From Haematobia irritans (taxonomy: Eukaryota > Arthropoda > Insecta > Diptera > Muscidae): DNA of 64,000 nucleotides. The notes under the pieces are model-generated. The model saw nothing but the letters and a program-made list of their open reading frames with translations, ran no database searches and was not told the origin of the DNA. Of this stretch, positions 35,580 to 47,509 are shown one piece after another. Position numbers and translations under genes: made by a program. Within the stretch, counting starts at the first letter, position 1. Every line of letters starts with the position of its first letter. Location: NCBI RefSeq assembly GCF_050003625.1, contig NW_027445852.1, positions 930,001-994,000 of the forward strand, read 5' to 3'.

Positions 35580-38500
35580 TAAGTTTTTCATATAAAAATT
35601 TAAATTTTTTGAGGATTTTCATCAAAATTTTGATTTTTTGGGAGTGATCACGAATTGAGGTCCTTTTGGCTCTAGGACGCATATTTAAGGAGTTATGGCC
35701 AAAATAAGTTTTTCATATAAAAATTTCATTTTTTTGAGGATTTTCGTCGAAATTTTGATTTTTTGGGGATGGTCACGAATTGAGGTCCTTTTGGCTCTAG
35801 GAAGCATATTTAAGGAGTTATGGCCAAAATAAGTTTTTCATATAAAAATTTCATTTTTTTGAGGATTTTCGTCGAAATTTTGATTTTTTGGGGGTGGTCA
35901 CGAATTGAGGTCCTTTTGGCTCTAGGACGCATATTTAAGGAGTTATGGCCAAAATAAGTTTTTCATATAAAAATTTCATTTTTTTGAGGATTTTCGTCGA
36001 AATTTGTATTTTTTGCGGGTGGTCACGAATTGAGGTCCTTTTGGCTCTAGGACGCATATTTAAGGAGTTATGGCCAAAATAAGTTTTTCATATAAAATTT
36101 TCAATTTTTTGAGGATTTTCATCAAAAATTTTGATTTTTTGGGGATGGTCACGAATTGAGGTCCTTTTGGCGCTAGGACGCATATTTAAGGAGTTATGGC
36201 CAAAATAAGTTTTTCATATAAAAATTTCAATTTTTTGAGGATTTTCATCAAAATTTTGATTTTTTGGGAGTGATCACGAATTGAGGTCCTTTTGGCTCTA
36301 GGACGCATATTTAAGGAGTTATGGCCAAAATAAGTTTTTCATATAAAAATTTCATTTTTTTGAGGATTTTCGTCGAAATTTGGATTTTTTGCGGGTGGTC
36401 ACGAATTGAGGTCCTTTTGGCTCTAGGACGCATATTTAAGGAGTTATGGCCAAAATAAGTTTTTCATATAAAATTTTCAATTTTTTGAGGATTTTCATCA
36501 AAATTTTGATTTTTTGGGGATGGTCACGAATTGAGGTCCTTTTGGCTCTAGGAAGCATATTTAAGGAGTTATGGCCAAAATAAGTTTTTCATATAAAAAT
36601 TTCAATTTTTTGAGGATTTTCGTCGAAATTTGGATTTTTTGGGGGTGGTCACGAATTGAGGTCCTTTTGGCTCTAGGAAGCATATTTAAGGAGTTATGGC
36701 CAAAATAAGTTTTTCATATAAAAATTTCAATTTTTTGAGGATTTTCGTCGAAATTTGGATTTTTTGGGGGTGGTCACGAATTGAGGTCCTTTTGGCTCTA
36801 GGACGCATATTTAAGGAGTTATGGCCAAAATAAGTTTTTCATATAAAAATTTCATTTTTTTGAGGATTTTCGTCGAAATTTTGATTTTTTGGGGGTGGTC
36901 ACGAATTGAGGTCCTTTTGGCTCTAGGACGCATATTTAAGGAGTTATGGCCAAAATAAGTTTTTTATATAAAAATTTCAATTTTTTGAGGATTTTCATCA
37001 AAATTTTGATTTTTTGGGAGTGATCACGAATTGAGGTCCTTTTGGCTCTAGGACGCATATTTAAGGAGTTATGGCCAAAATAAGTTTTTCATATAAAAAT
37101 TCATTTTTTTGAGGATTTTCGTCGAAATTTGGATTTTTTGGGGGTGGTCACGAATTGAGGTCCTTTTGGCTCTAGGACGCATATTTAAGGAGTTATGGCC
37201 AAAATAAGTTTTTCATATAAAAATTTCAATTTTTTGAGGATTTTCATCAAAATTTTGATTTTTTGGGAGTGATCACGAATTGAGGTCCTTTTGGCTCTAG
37301 GACGCATATTTAAGGAGTTATGGCCAAATAAGTTTTTCATATAAAAATTTCATTTTTTTGAGGATTTTCGTCGAAATTTTGATTTTTTGGGGATGGTCAC
37401 GAATTGAGGTCCTTTTGGCTCTAGGACGCATATTTAAGGAGTTATGGCCAAAATAAGTTTTTCATATAAAAATTTCATTTTTTTGAGGATTGTCATCAAA
37501 ATTTTGATTTTGTGGGAGTGATCACGAATTGAGGTCCTTTTGGCTCTAGGACGCATATTTAAGGAGTTATGGCCAAAATAAGTTTTTCATATAAAAATTT
37601 AAATTTTTTGAGGATTTTCATCAAAATTTTGATTTTTTGGGAGTGATCACGAATTGAGGTCCTTTTGGCTCTAGGACGCATATTTAAGGAGTTATGGCCA
37701 AAATAAGTTTTTCATATAAAAATTTCATTTTTTTGAGGATTTTCGTCGAAATTTTGATTTTTTGGGGATGGTCACGAATTGAGGTCCTTTTGGCTCTAGG
37801 AAGCATATTTAAGGAGTTATGGCCAAAATAAGTTTTTCATATAAAAATTTCATTTTTTTGAGGATTTTCGTCGAAATTTGGATTTTTTGCGGGTGGCCAC
37901 GAATTGAGGTCCTTTTGGCTCTAGGACGCATATTTAAGGAGTTATGGCCAAAATAAGTTTTTCATATAAAATTTTCAATTTTTTGAGGATTTTCATCAAA
38001 ATTTTGATTTTTTGGGGATGGTCACGAATTGAGGTCCTTTTGGCTCTAGGACGCATATTTAAGGAGTTATGGCCAAAATAAGTTTTTCATATAAAAATTT
38101 CAATTTTTTGAGGATTGTCATCAAAATTTTGATTTTGTGGGAGTGATCACGAATTGAGGTCCTTTTGGCTCTAGGACGCATATTTAAGGAGTTATGGCCA
38201 AAATAAGTTTTTCATATAAAAATTTAAATTTTTTGAGGATTTTCATCAAAATTTTGATTTTTTGGGGGTGATCACGAATTGAGGTCCTTTTGGCTCTAGG
38301 ACCATATTTAAGGAGTTATGGCCAAAATAAGTTTCTCATATAAAAATTTCATTTTTTTGAGGATTTTCATCAAAATTTTGATTTTTTGGGGATTGTCACG
38401 AATTGAGGTCCTTTTGGCGCTAGGACGCATAAGGAGTTATGGCCAAAATAAGCTTTTCATATAAAAATTTCATTTTTTTGAGGATTTTCATCAAAATTTT

Positions 38501-40480
38501 GATTTTTTGGGAGTGATCACGAATTGAGGTCCTTTTGGCTCTAGGACGCATATTTAAGGAGTTATGGCCAAAATAAGTTTTTCATATAAAAATTTCAGTT
38601 TTTTGAGGATGTTCGTCGAAATTTGGATTTTTTGGGGGTGGTCACGAATTGAGGTCCTTTTGGCTCTAGGACGCATATTTAAGGAGTTATGGCCAAAATA
38701 AGTTTTTCATATAAAAATTTCAATTTTTTGAGGATTTTCATCAAAATTTTGATTTTTTGGGAGTGATCACGAATTGAGGTCCTTTTGGCTCTAGGACGCA
38801 TATTTAAGGAGTTATGGCCAAAATAAGTTTTTCATATAAAAATTTCATTTTTTTGAGGATTTTCGTCGAAATTTTGATTTTTTGGGGATGGTCACGAATT
38901 GAGGTCCTTTTGGCTCTAGGACGCATATTTAAGGAGTTATGGCCAAAATAAGTTTTTCATATAAAAATTTAATTTTTTTGAGGATTGTCATCAAAATTTT
39001 GATTTTGTGGGAGTGATCACGAATTGAGGTCCTTTTGGCTCTAGGACGCATATTTAAGGAGTTATGGCCAAAATAAGTTTTTCATATAAAAAATTCATTT
39101 TTTTGAGGATGTTCGTCGAAATTTGGATTTTTTGGGGGTGGTCACGAATTGAAGTCCTTTTGGCTCTAGGACGCATATTTAAGGAGTTATGGCCAAAATA
39201 AGTTTTTCATATAAAAATTTCAATTTTTTGAGGATTTTCATCAAAATTTTGATTTTTTGGGAGTGATCACGAATTGAGGTCCTTTTGGCTCTAGGACGCA
39301 TATTTAAGGAGTTATGGGCAAAATAAGTTTTTCATATAAAAATTTCATTTTTTTGAGGATTTTCGTCGAAATTTTGATTTTTTGGGGGTGGTCACGAATT
39401 GAGGTCCTTTTGGCTCTAGGACGCATATTTAAGGAGTTATGGCCAAAATAAGTTTTTCATATAAAAATTTCAATTTTTTGAGGATTTTCGTCGAAATTTG
39501 GATTTTTTGGGGGTGGTCACGAATTGAGGTCCTTTTGGCTCTAGGACGCATATTTAAGGAGTTATGGCCAAAATAAGTTTTTCATATAAAAATTTAAATT
39601 TTTTGAGGATTTTCATCAAAATTTTGATTTTTTGGGAGTGATCACGAATTGAGGTCCTTTTGGCTCTAGGACGCATATTTAAGGAGTTATGGCCAAAATA
39701 AGTTTTTCATATAAAAATTTCATTTTTTTGAGGATTTTCGTCGAAATTTTGATTTTTTGGGGATGGTCACGAATTGAGGTCCTTTTGGCTCTAGGAAGCA
39801 TATTTAAGGAGTTATGGCCAAAATAAGTTTTTCATATAAAAATTTCATTTTTTTGAGGATTTTCGTCGAAATTTGGATTTTTTGCGGGTGGTCACGAATT
39901 GAGGTCCTTTTGGCTCTAGGACGCATATTTAAGGAGTTATGGCCAAAATAAGTTTTTCATATAAAATTTTCAATTTTTTGAGGATTTTCATCAAAATTTT
40001 GATTTTTTGGGGATGGTCACGAATTGAGGTCCTTTTGGCGCTAGGACGCATATTTAAGGAGTTATGGCCAAAATAAGTTTTTCATATAAAAATTTAAATT
40101 TTTTGAGGATTGTCATCAAAATTTTGATTTTGTGGGAGTGATCACGAATTGAGGTCCTTTTGGCTCTAGGACGCATATTTAAGGAGTTATGGCCAAAATA
40201 AGTTTTTCATATAAAAATTTAAATTTTTTGAGGATTTTCATCAAAATTTTGATTTTTTGGGGGTGATCACGAATTGAGGTCCTTTTGGCTCTAGGACGCA
40301 TATTTAAGGAGTTATGGCCAAAATAAGTTTCTCATATAAAAATTTCATTTTTTTGAGGATTTTCATCAAAATTTTGATTTTTTGGGGATTGTCACGAATT
40401 GAGGTCCTTTTGGCGCTAGGACGCATATTTAAGGAGTTATGGCCAAAATAAGCTTTTCATATAAAAATTTCATTTTTTTG
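35580..40480 (+). repeat. Three copies of an approximately 2.0-kb (16-monomer) HOR
   Basis: A TTTAAATTT/GGGAGTG monomer opens similar series at 35601, 37600 and 39595. Each is followed by a GGAAGC monomer, a TTTGCGGGTGG monomer (36015, 37889 and 39884), and a TATAAAATTTTC monomer. Copies two and three also share the GGGTGATC, GGGGATTGTC and AGCTTTTCAT (38451 and 40451) markers. Copy one has one extra monomer before the GCGGG marker. Copy two has lost five bases, one at GGACCATATTT (near 38301) and four at GCATAAGG (near 38428), which accounts for the 1,995-bp rather than 2,000-bp spacing. Confidence 0.8.
38318..38438 (+). repeat. 121-bp monomer with four-base deletion
   Basis: The usual GCATATTTAAGG reads GCATAAGG, so this unit is 121 bp. 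The homologous monomer 2.0 kb to the right (near 40430) is intact, so the loss is private and recent. Confidence 0.9.
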
Positions 40481-43400
40481 AGGATGTTCGTCGAAATTTG
40501 GATTTTTTGGGGGTGGTCACGAATTGAGGTCCTTTTGGCTCTAGGACGCATATTTAAGGAGTTATGGCCAAAATAAGTTTTTCATATAAAAATTTCAATT
40601 TTTTGAGGATTTTCGTCGAAATTTGGATTTTTTGGGGGTGGTCACGAATTGAGGTCCTTTTGGCTCTAGGACGCATATTTAAGGAGTTATGGCCAAAATA
40701 AGTTTTTCATATAAAAATTTAAATTTTTTGAGGATTTTCATCAAAATTTTGATTTTTTGGGAGTGATCACGAATTGAGGTCCTTTTGGCTCTAGGACGCA
40801 TATTTAAGGAGTTATGGCCAAAATAAGTTTTTCATATAAAAATTTCAATTTTCTGAGGATTTTCATCAAAATTGTGATTTTTTGGGAGTGATCACGAATT
40901 GAGGTCCTTTTGGCTCTAGGACGCATATTTAAGGAGTTATGGCCAAAATAAGTTTTTCATATAAAAATTTCAATTTTTTGAGGATTTTCATCAAAATTTT
41001 GATTTTTTGGGAGTGATCACGAATTGAGGTCCTTTTGGCTCTAGGACGCATATTTAAGGAGTTATGGCCAAAATAAGTTTTTCATATAAAAATTTCAATT
41101 TTTTGAGGATGTTCGTCGAAATTTGGATTTTTTGGGGGTGGTCACGAATTGAGGTCCTTTTGGCTCTAGGACGCATATTTAAGGAGTTATGGCCAAAATA
41201 AGTTTTTCATATAAAAATTTCAATTTTCTGAGGATTTTCATCAAAATTTTGATTTTTTGGGAGTGATCACGAATTGAGGTCCTTTTGGCTCTAGGACGCA
41301 TATTTAAGGAGTTATGGCCAAAATAAGTTTTTCATATAAAAATTTCATTTTTTTGAGGATGTTCGTCGAAATTTGGATTTTTTGGGGGTGGTCACGAATT
41401 GAGGTCATTTTGGCTCTAGGACGCATATTTAAGGAGTTATGGCCAAAATAAGTTTTTCATATAAAAATTTCAATTTTTTGAGGATTGTCATCAAAATTTT
41501 GATTTTGAGGGAGTGATCACGAATTGAGGTCCTTTTGGCTCTAGGACGCATATTTAAGGAGTTATGGCCAAAATAAGTTTTTCATATAAAAATTTCAATT
41601 TTTTGAGGATTTTCGTCGAAATTTGGATTTTTTGGGGGTGGTCACGAATTGAGGTCCTTTTGGCTCTAGGACGCATATTTAAGGAGTTATGGCCAAAATA
41701 AGTTTTTCATATAAAAATTTCATTTTTTTGAGGATTTTCGTCGAAATTTGGATTTTTTGGGGGTGGTCACGAATTGAGGTCCTTTTGGCTCTAGGACGCA
41801 TATTTAAGGAGTTATGGCCAAAATAAGTTTTTCATATAAAAATTTCAATTTTTTGAGGATTGTCATCAAAATTTTGATTTTTTGGGAGTGATCACGAATT
41901 GAGGTCCTTTTGGCTCTAGGACGCATATTTAAGGAGTTATGGCCAAAATAAGTTTTTCATATAAAAATTTCAATTTTTTGAGGATTTTCATCAAAATTTT
42001 GATTTTTTGGGGATGGTCACGAATTGAGGTCCTTTTGGCTCTAGGACGCATATTTAAGGAGTTATGGCCAAAATAAGTTTTTCATATAAAAATTTCATTT
42101 TTTTGAGGATTTTCGTCGAAATTTGGATTTTTTGGGGGTGGTCACGAATTGAGGTCCTTTTGGCTCTAGGACGCATATTTAAGGAGTTATGGCCAAAATA
42201 AGTTTTTCATATAAAAATTTAATTTTTTTGAGGATTTCATCAAAATTTTGATTTTTTGGGGATGGTCACGAATTGAGGTCCTTTTGGCTCTAGGACGCAT
42301 ATTTAAGGAGTTATGGCCAAAATAAGTTTTTTATATAAAAATTTCAATTTTTTGAGGATTTTCATCAAAATTTTGATTTTTTGGGAGTGATCACGAATTG
42401 AGGTCCTTTTGGCCCTAGGACGCATATTTAAGGAGTTATGGCCAAAATAAGTTTTTCATATAAAAATTTCATTTTTTTGAGGATTTTCATCAAAATTTTG
42501 ATTTTTTGGGGGTGGTCACGAATTGAGGTCCTTTTGGCTCTAGGACGCATATTTAAGGAGTTGTGGCCAAAATAAGTTTTTCATATAAAAATTTCAATTT
42601 TTTGAGGATTTTCGTCGAAATTTGGATTTTTTGGGGGTGGTCACGAATTGAGGTCCTTTTGGCTCTAGGACGCATATTTAAGGAGTTATGGCCAAAATAA
42701 GTTTTTCATATAAAAATTTCAATTTTTTGAGGATTTTCATCAAAATTTTGATTTTTTGGGGATGGTCACGAATTGAGGTCCTTTTGGCTCTAGGAAGCAT
42801 ATTTAAGGAGTTATGGCCAAAATAAGTTTTTCATATAAAAATTTCAATTTTTTGAGGATTTTCGTCGAAATTTGGATTTTTTGGGGGTGGTCACGAATTG
42901 AGGTCATTTTGGCTCTAGGACGCATATTTAAGGAGTTATGGCCAAAATAAGTTTTTCATATAAAAATTTCAATTTTTTGAGGATTGTCATCAAAATTTTG
43001 ATTTTGAGGGAGTGATCACGAATTGAGGTCCTTTTGGCTCTAGGACGCATATTTAAGGAGTTATGGCCAAAATAAGTTTTTCATATAAAAATTTCAATTT
43101 TTTGAGGATTTTCGTCGAAATTTGGATTTTTTGGGGGTGGTCACGAATTGAGGTCCTTTTGGCTCTAGGACGCATATTTAAGGAGTTATGGCCAAAATAA
43201 GTTTTTTATATAAAAATTTCAATTTTTTGAGGATTTTCGTCGAAATTTGGATTTTTTGGGGGTGGTCACGAATTGAGGTCCTTTTGGCTCTAGGACGCAT
43301 ATTTAAGGAGTTATGGCCAAAATAAGTTTTTCATATAAAAATTTCAATTTTTTGAGGATTTTCATCAAAATTTTGATTTTTTGGGGGTGGTCACGAATTG

Positions 43401-46059
43401 AGGTCCTTTTGGCTCTAGGACGCATATTTAAGGAGTTATGGCCCAAAATAAGTTTTTCATATAAAAATTTCAATTTTTTGAGGATTTTCGTCGAAATTTG
43501 GATTTTTTGGGGGTGGTCACGAATTGAGGTCCTTTTGGCTCTAGGACGCATATTTAAGGAGTTATGGCCAAAATAAGTTTTTCATATAAAAATTTAAATT
43601 TTTTGAGGATTTTCATCAAAATTTTGATTTTTTGGGGATGGTCACGAATTGAGGTCCTTTTGGCTCTAGGACGCATATTTAAGGAGTTATGGCCAAAATA
43701 AGTTTTTCATATAAAAATTTCAATTTTTTGAGGATTTTCGTCGAAATTTGGATTTTTAGGGGGTGGTCACGAATTGAGGTCCTTTTGGCTCTAGGACGCA
43801 TATTTAAGGAGTTATGGCCCAAAATAAGTTTTTCATATAAAAATTTAAATTTTTTGAGGATTTTCGTCGAAATTTGGATTTTTTGGGGGTGGTCACGAAT
43901 TGAGGTCCTTTTGGCTCTAGGACGCATATTTAAGGAGTTATGGCCAAAATAAGTTTTTCATATAAAAATTTAAATTTTTTGAGGATTTTCATCAAAATTT
44001 GGATTTTTTGGGGATGGTCACGAATTGAGGTCCTTTTGGCTCTAGGACGCATATTTAAGGAGTTATGGCCAAAATAAGTTTTTCATATAAAAATTTCATT
44101 TTTTTGAGGATTTTCGTCGAAATTTTGATTTTTTGGGAGTGATCACGAATTGAGGTCCTTTTGGCTATAGGACGCATATTTAAGGAGTTATGGCCAAAAT
44201 AAGTTTTTTATATAAAAATTTCAATTTTTTGAGGATTTTCATCAAAATTTTGATTTTTTGGGAGTGATCACGAATTGAGGTCATTTTGGCTCTAGGACGC
44301 ATATTTAAGGAGTTATGGCCAAAATAAGTTTTTCATATAAAAATTTCATTTTTTTGAGGATTGTCATCAAAATTTTGATTTTGTGGGAGTGATCACGAAT
44401 TGAGGTCCTTTTGGCTCTAGGATGCATATTTAAGGAGTTATGGCCAAAATAAGTTTTTCATATAAAAATTTCATTTTTTTGAGGATTTTCATCAAAATTT
44501 TGATTTTTTGGGGATGGTCACGAATTGAGGTCCTTTTGGCTCTAGGACGCATATTTAAGGAGTTATGGCCAAAATAAGTTTTTCATATAAAATTTTCAAT
44601 TTTTTGAGGATTTTCATCAAAATTTTGATTTTTTGGGGATGGTCACGAATTGAGGTCCTTTTGGCTCTAGGACGCATATTTAAGGAGTTATGGCCAAAAT
44701 AAATTTTTCATATAAAATTTCAATTTTTTGAGGATTTTCGTCGAAATTTGGATTTTTTGGGGGTGGTCACGAATTGAGGTCCTTTTGGCTCTAGGACGCA
44801 TATTTAAGGAGTTATGGCCACAATAAGTTTTTCATATAAAAATTTCAATTTTCTGAGGATTTTCATCAAAATTTTGATTTTTTGGGAGTGATCACGAATT
44901 GAGGTCCTTTTGGCTCTAGGACGCATATTTAAGGAGTTATGGCCAAAATAAGTTTTTCATATAAAAATTTCAATTTTTTGAGGATTTTCGTCGAAATTTG
45001 GATTTTTTGGGGGTGGTCACGAATTGAGGTCCTTTGGCTCTAGGAAGCATATTTAAGGAGTTATGGCCAAAATAAGTTTTTCATATAAAATTTCAATTTT
45101 TTGAGGATTGTCATTAAAATTTTGATTTTGTGGGAGTGATCACGAATTGAGGTCCTTTTGGCTCTAGGACGCATATTTAAGGAGTTATGGCCAAAATAAG
45201 TTTTTCATATAAAAATTTCAATTTTTTGAGGATTTTCGTCGAAATTTGGATTTTTTGGGGGTGGTCACGAATTGAGGTCCTTTTGGCTCTAGGACGCATA
45301 TTTAAGGAGTTATGGCCAAAATAAGTTTTTCATATAAAAATTTCATTTTTTTGAGGATTTTCATCAAAATTTTGAGTTTTCGAATTGAGGTCCTTTTGGC
45401 TCTAGGACGCATATTTAAGGAGTTATGGCCAAAATAAGTTTTTCATATAAAAATTTCAATTTTTTGAGGATTTCATCAAAATTTTGATTTTTTGGGGATG
45501 GTCACGAATTGAGGTCCTTTTGGCGCTAGGACGCATATTTAAGGAGTTGTGGCCAAAATAAGTTTTTCATATAAAAATTTCAATTTTTTGAGGATTTTCA
45601 TCAAAATTTTGATTTTTTGGGGATGGTCACGAATTGAGGTCCTTTTGGCTCTAGGACGCATATTTAAGGAGTTATGGCCAAAATAAGTTTTTCATATAAA
45701 AATTTCAATTTTTTGAGGATTGTCATCAAAATTTTGATTTTGTGGGAGTGATCACGAATTGAGGTCCTTTTGGCTCTAGGACGCATATTTAAGGAGTTAT
45801 GGCCAAAATAAGTTTTTCATATAAAAATTTCTATTTTTTGAGGATTTTCGTCGAAATTTGGATTTTTTGGGGGTGGTCACGAATTGAGGTCCTTTTGGCT
45901 CTAGGACGCATATTTAAGGAGTTATGGCCAAAATAAGTTTTTCATATAAAAATTTCATTTTTTTGAGGATTGTCATCAAAATTTTGATTTTGTGGGAGTG
46001 ATCACGAATTGAGGTCCTTTTGGCTCTAGGACGCATATTTAAGGAGTTATGGCCAAAAT
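40481..46059 (+). repeat. Mixed monomer domain with a short 1,499-bp-spaced duplication
   Basis: About 45 monomers. The rare GATTTTGAGGGAGTG variant occurs only at 41501 and 43000, in matching three-monomer contexts (about 41370-41700 and 42870-43200), suggesting a 12-monomer shift. 126-bp GGCCC monomers return at 43440 and 43818. A TTTTTAGGGGG variant near 43754 sits in a pair resembling 62418-62690. Confidence 0.65.
45312..45424 (+). repeat. 113-bp monomer with internal 12-base loss
   Basis: After CATCAAAATTTTGA this unit reads GTTTTCGAATTGAGG, missing most of the G-run and the GGTCA that normally precede CGAATTGAGG. Unit length is 113 bp. The break differs from that of the 76-bp monomers, so it arose separately. 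Confidence 0.9.
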
Positions 46060-47160
46060 AAGTTTTTCATATAAAAATTTCATTTTTTTGAGGATTTTCG
46101 TCGAAATTTTGATTTTTTGGGGGTGGTCACGAATTGAGGTCCTTTTGGCTCTAGGACGCATATTTAAGGAGTTATGGCCAAAATAAGTTTTTCATATAAA
46201 AATTTCAATTTTTTGAGGATTTTCATCAAAATTTTGATTTTTTGGGGGTGGTCACGAATTGAGGTCCTTTTGGCTCTAGGACGCATATTTAAGGAGTTAT
46301 GGCCAAAATAAGTTTTTCATATAAAATTTCAATTTTTTGAGGATTTTCGTCGAAATTTGGATTTATTGGGGGTGGTCACGAATTGAGGTCCTTTTGGCTC
46401 TAGGACGCATATTTAAGGAGTTATGGCCAAAATAAGTTTTTTATATAAAAATTTCAATTTTTTGAGGATTTTCATCAAAATTTGGATTTTTTGGGGGTGG
46501 TCACGAATTGATGTCCTTTTGGCTCTAGGACGCATATTTAAGGAGTTATGGCCCAAAATAAGTTTTTCATATAAAAATTTCAATTTTTTGAGGATTTTCG
46601 TCGAAATTTGGATTTTTTGGGGGTGGTCACGAATTGAGGTCATTTTGGCTCTAGGACGCATATTTAAGGAGTTATGGCCAAAATAAGTTTTTCATATAAA
46701 AATTTAAATTTTTTGAGGATTTTCATCAAAATTTTGATTTTTTGGGAGTGATCACGAATTGAGGTCCTTTTGGCTCTAGGACGCATATTTAAGGAGTTAT
46801 GGCCAAAATAAGTTTTTCATATAAAAATTTCATTTTTTTGAGGATTTTCGTCGAAATTTTGATTTTTTGGGGGTGGTCACGAATTGAGGTCCTTTTGGCT
46901 CTAGGACGCATATTTAAGGAGTTGTGGCCAAAATAAGTTTTTCATATAAAAATTTCATTTTTTTGAGGATTTTCATCAAAATTTTGATTTTTTGGGAGTA
47001 ATCACGAATTGAGGTCCTTTTGGCTCTAGGACGCATATTTAAGGAGTTATGGCCCAAAATAAGTTTTTCATATAAAAATTTCAATTTTTTGAGGATTTTC
47101 GTCGAAATTTTGATTTTTTGGGGGTGGTCACGAATTGAGGTCCTTTTGGCTCTAGGACGC
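46060..47160 (+). repeat. Monomer series resembling 50942-52042 (offset 4,882 bp)
   Basis: Monomer classes follow the same order in both places. Examples are GGATTTATTGG near 46363 and 51244; TTTTTTAT with CATCAAAATTTGGA near 46440 and 51320; and GGCCC near 46552, 47053 and 51432, 51934. Further right the offset grows to about 5,132 bp (ATTGTCATC at 47471 and 52603), showing two monomers gained or lost. Several single changes separate the copies, so this is older than the 1,379-bp pair. Confidence 0.7.
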
Positions 47161-47509
47161 ATATTTAAGGAGTTATGGCCAAAATAAGTTTTTCATATAA
47201 AAATTTCAATTTTTTGAGGATTTTCATCAAAATTTTGATTTTTTGGGGATGGTCACGAATTGAGGTCCTTTTGGCTCTAGGACGCATATTTAAGGAGTTA
47301 TGGCCAAAATAAGTTTTTCATATAAAAATTTAAATTTTTTGAGGATTTTCATCAAAATTTTGATTTTTTGGGGATGGTCACGAATTGAGGTCCTTTTGGC
47401 TCTAGGACGCATATTTAAGGAGTTATGGCCAAAATAAGTTTTTTATATAAAAATTTCAATTTTTTGAGGATTGTCATCAAAATTTTGATTTTGTGGGAGT
47501 GATCACGAA

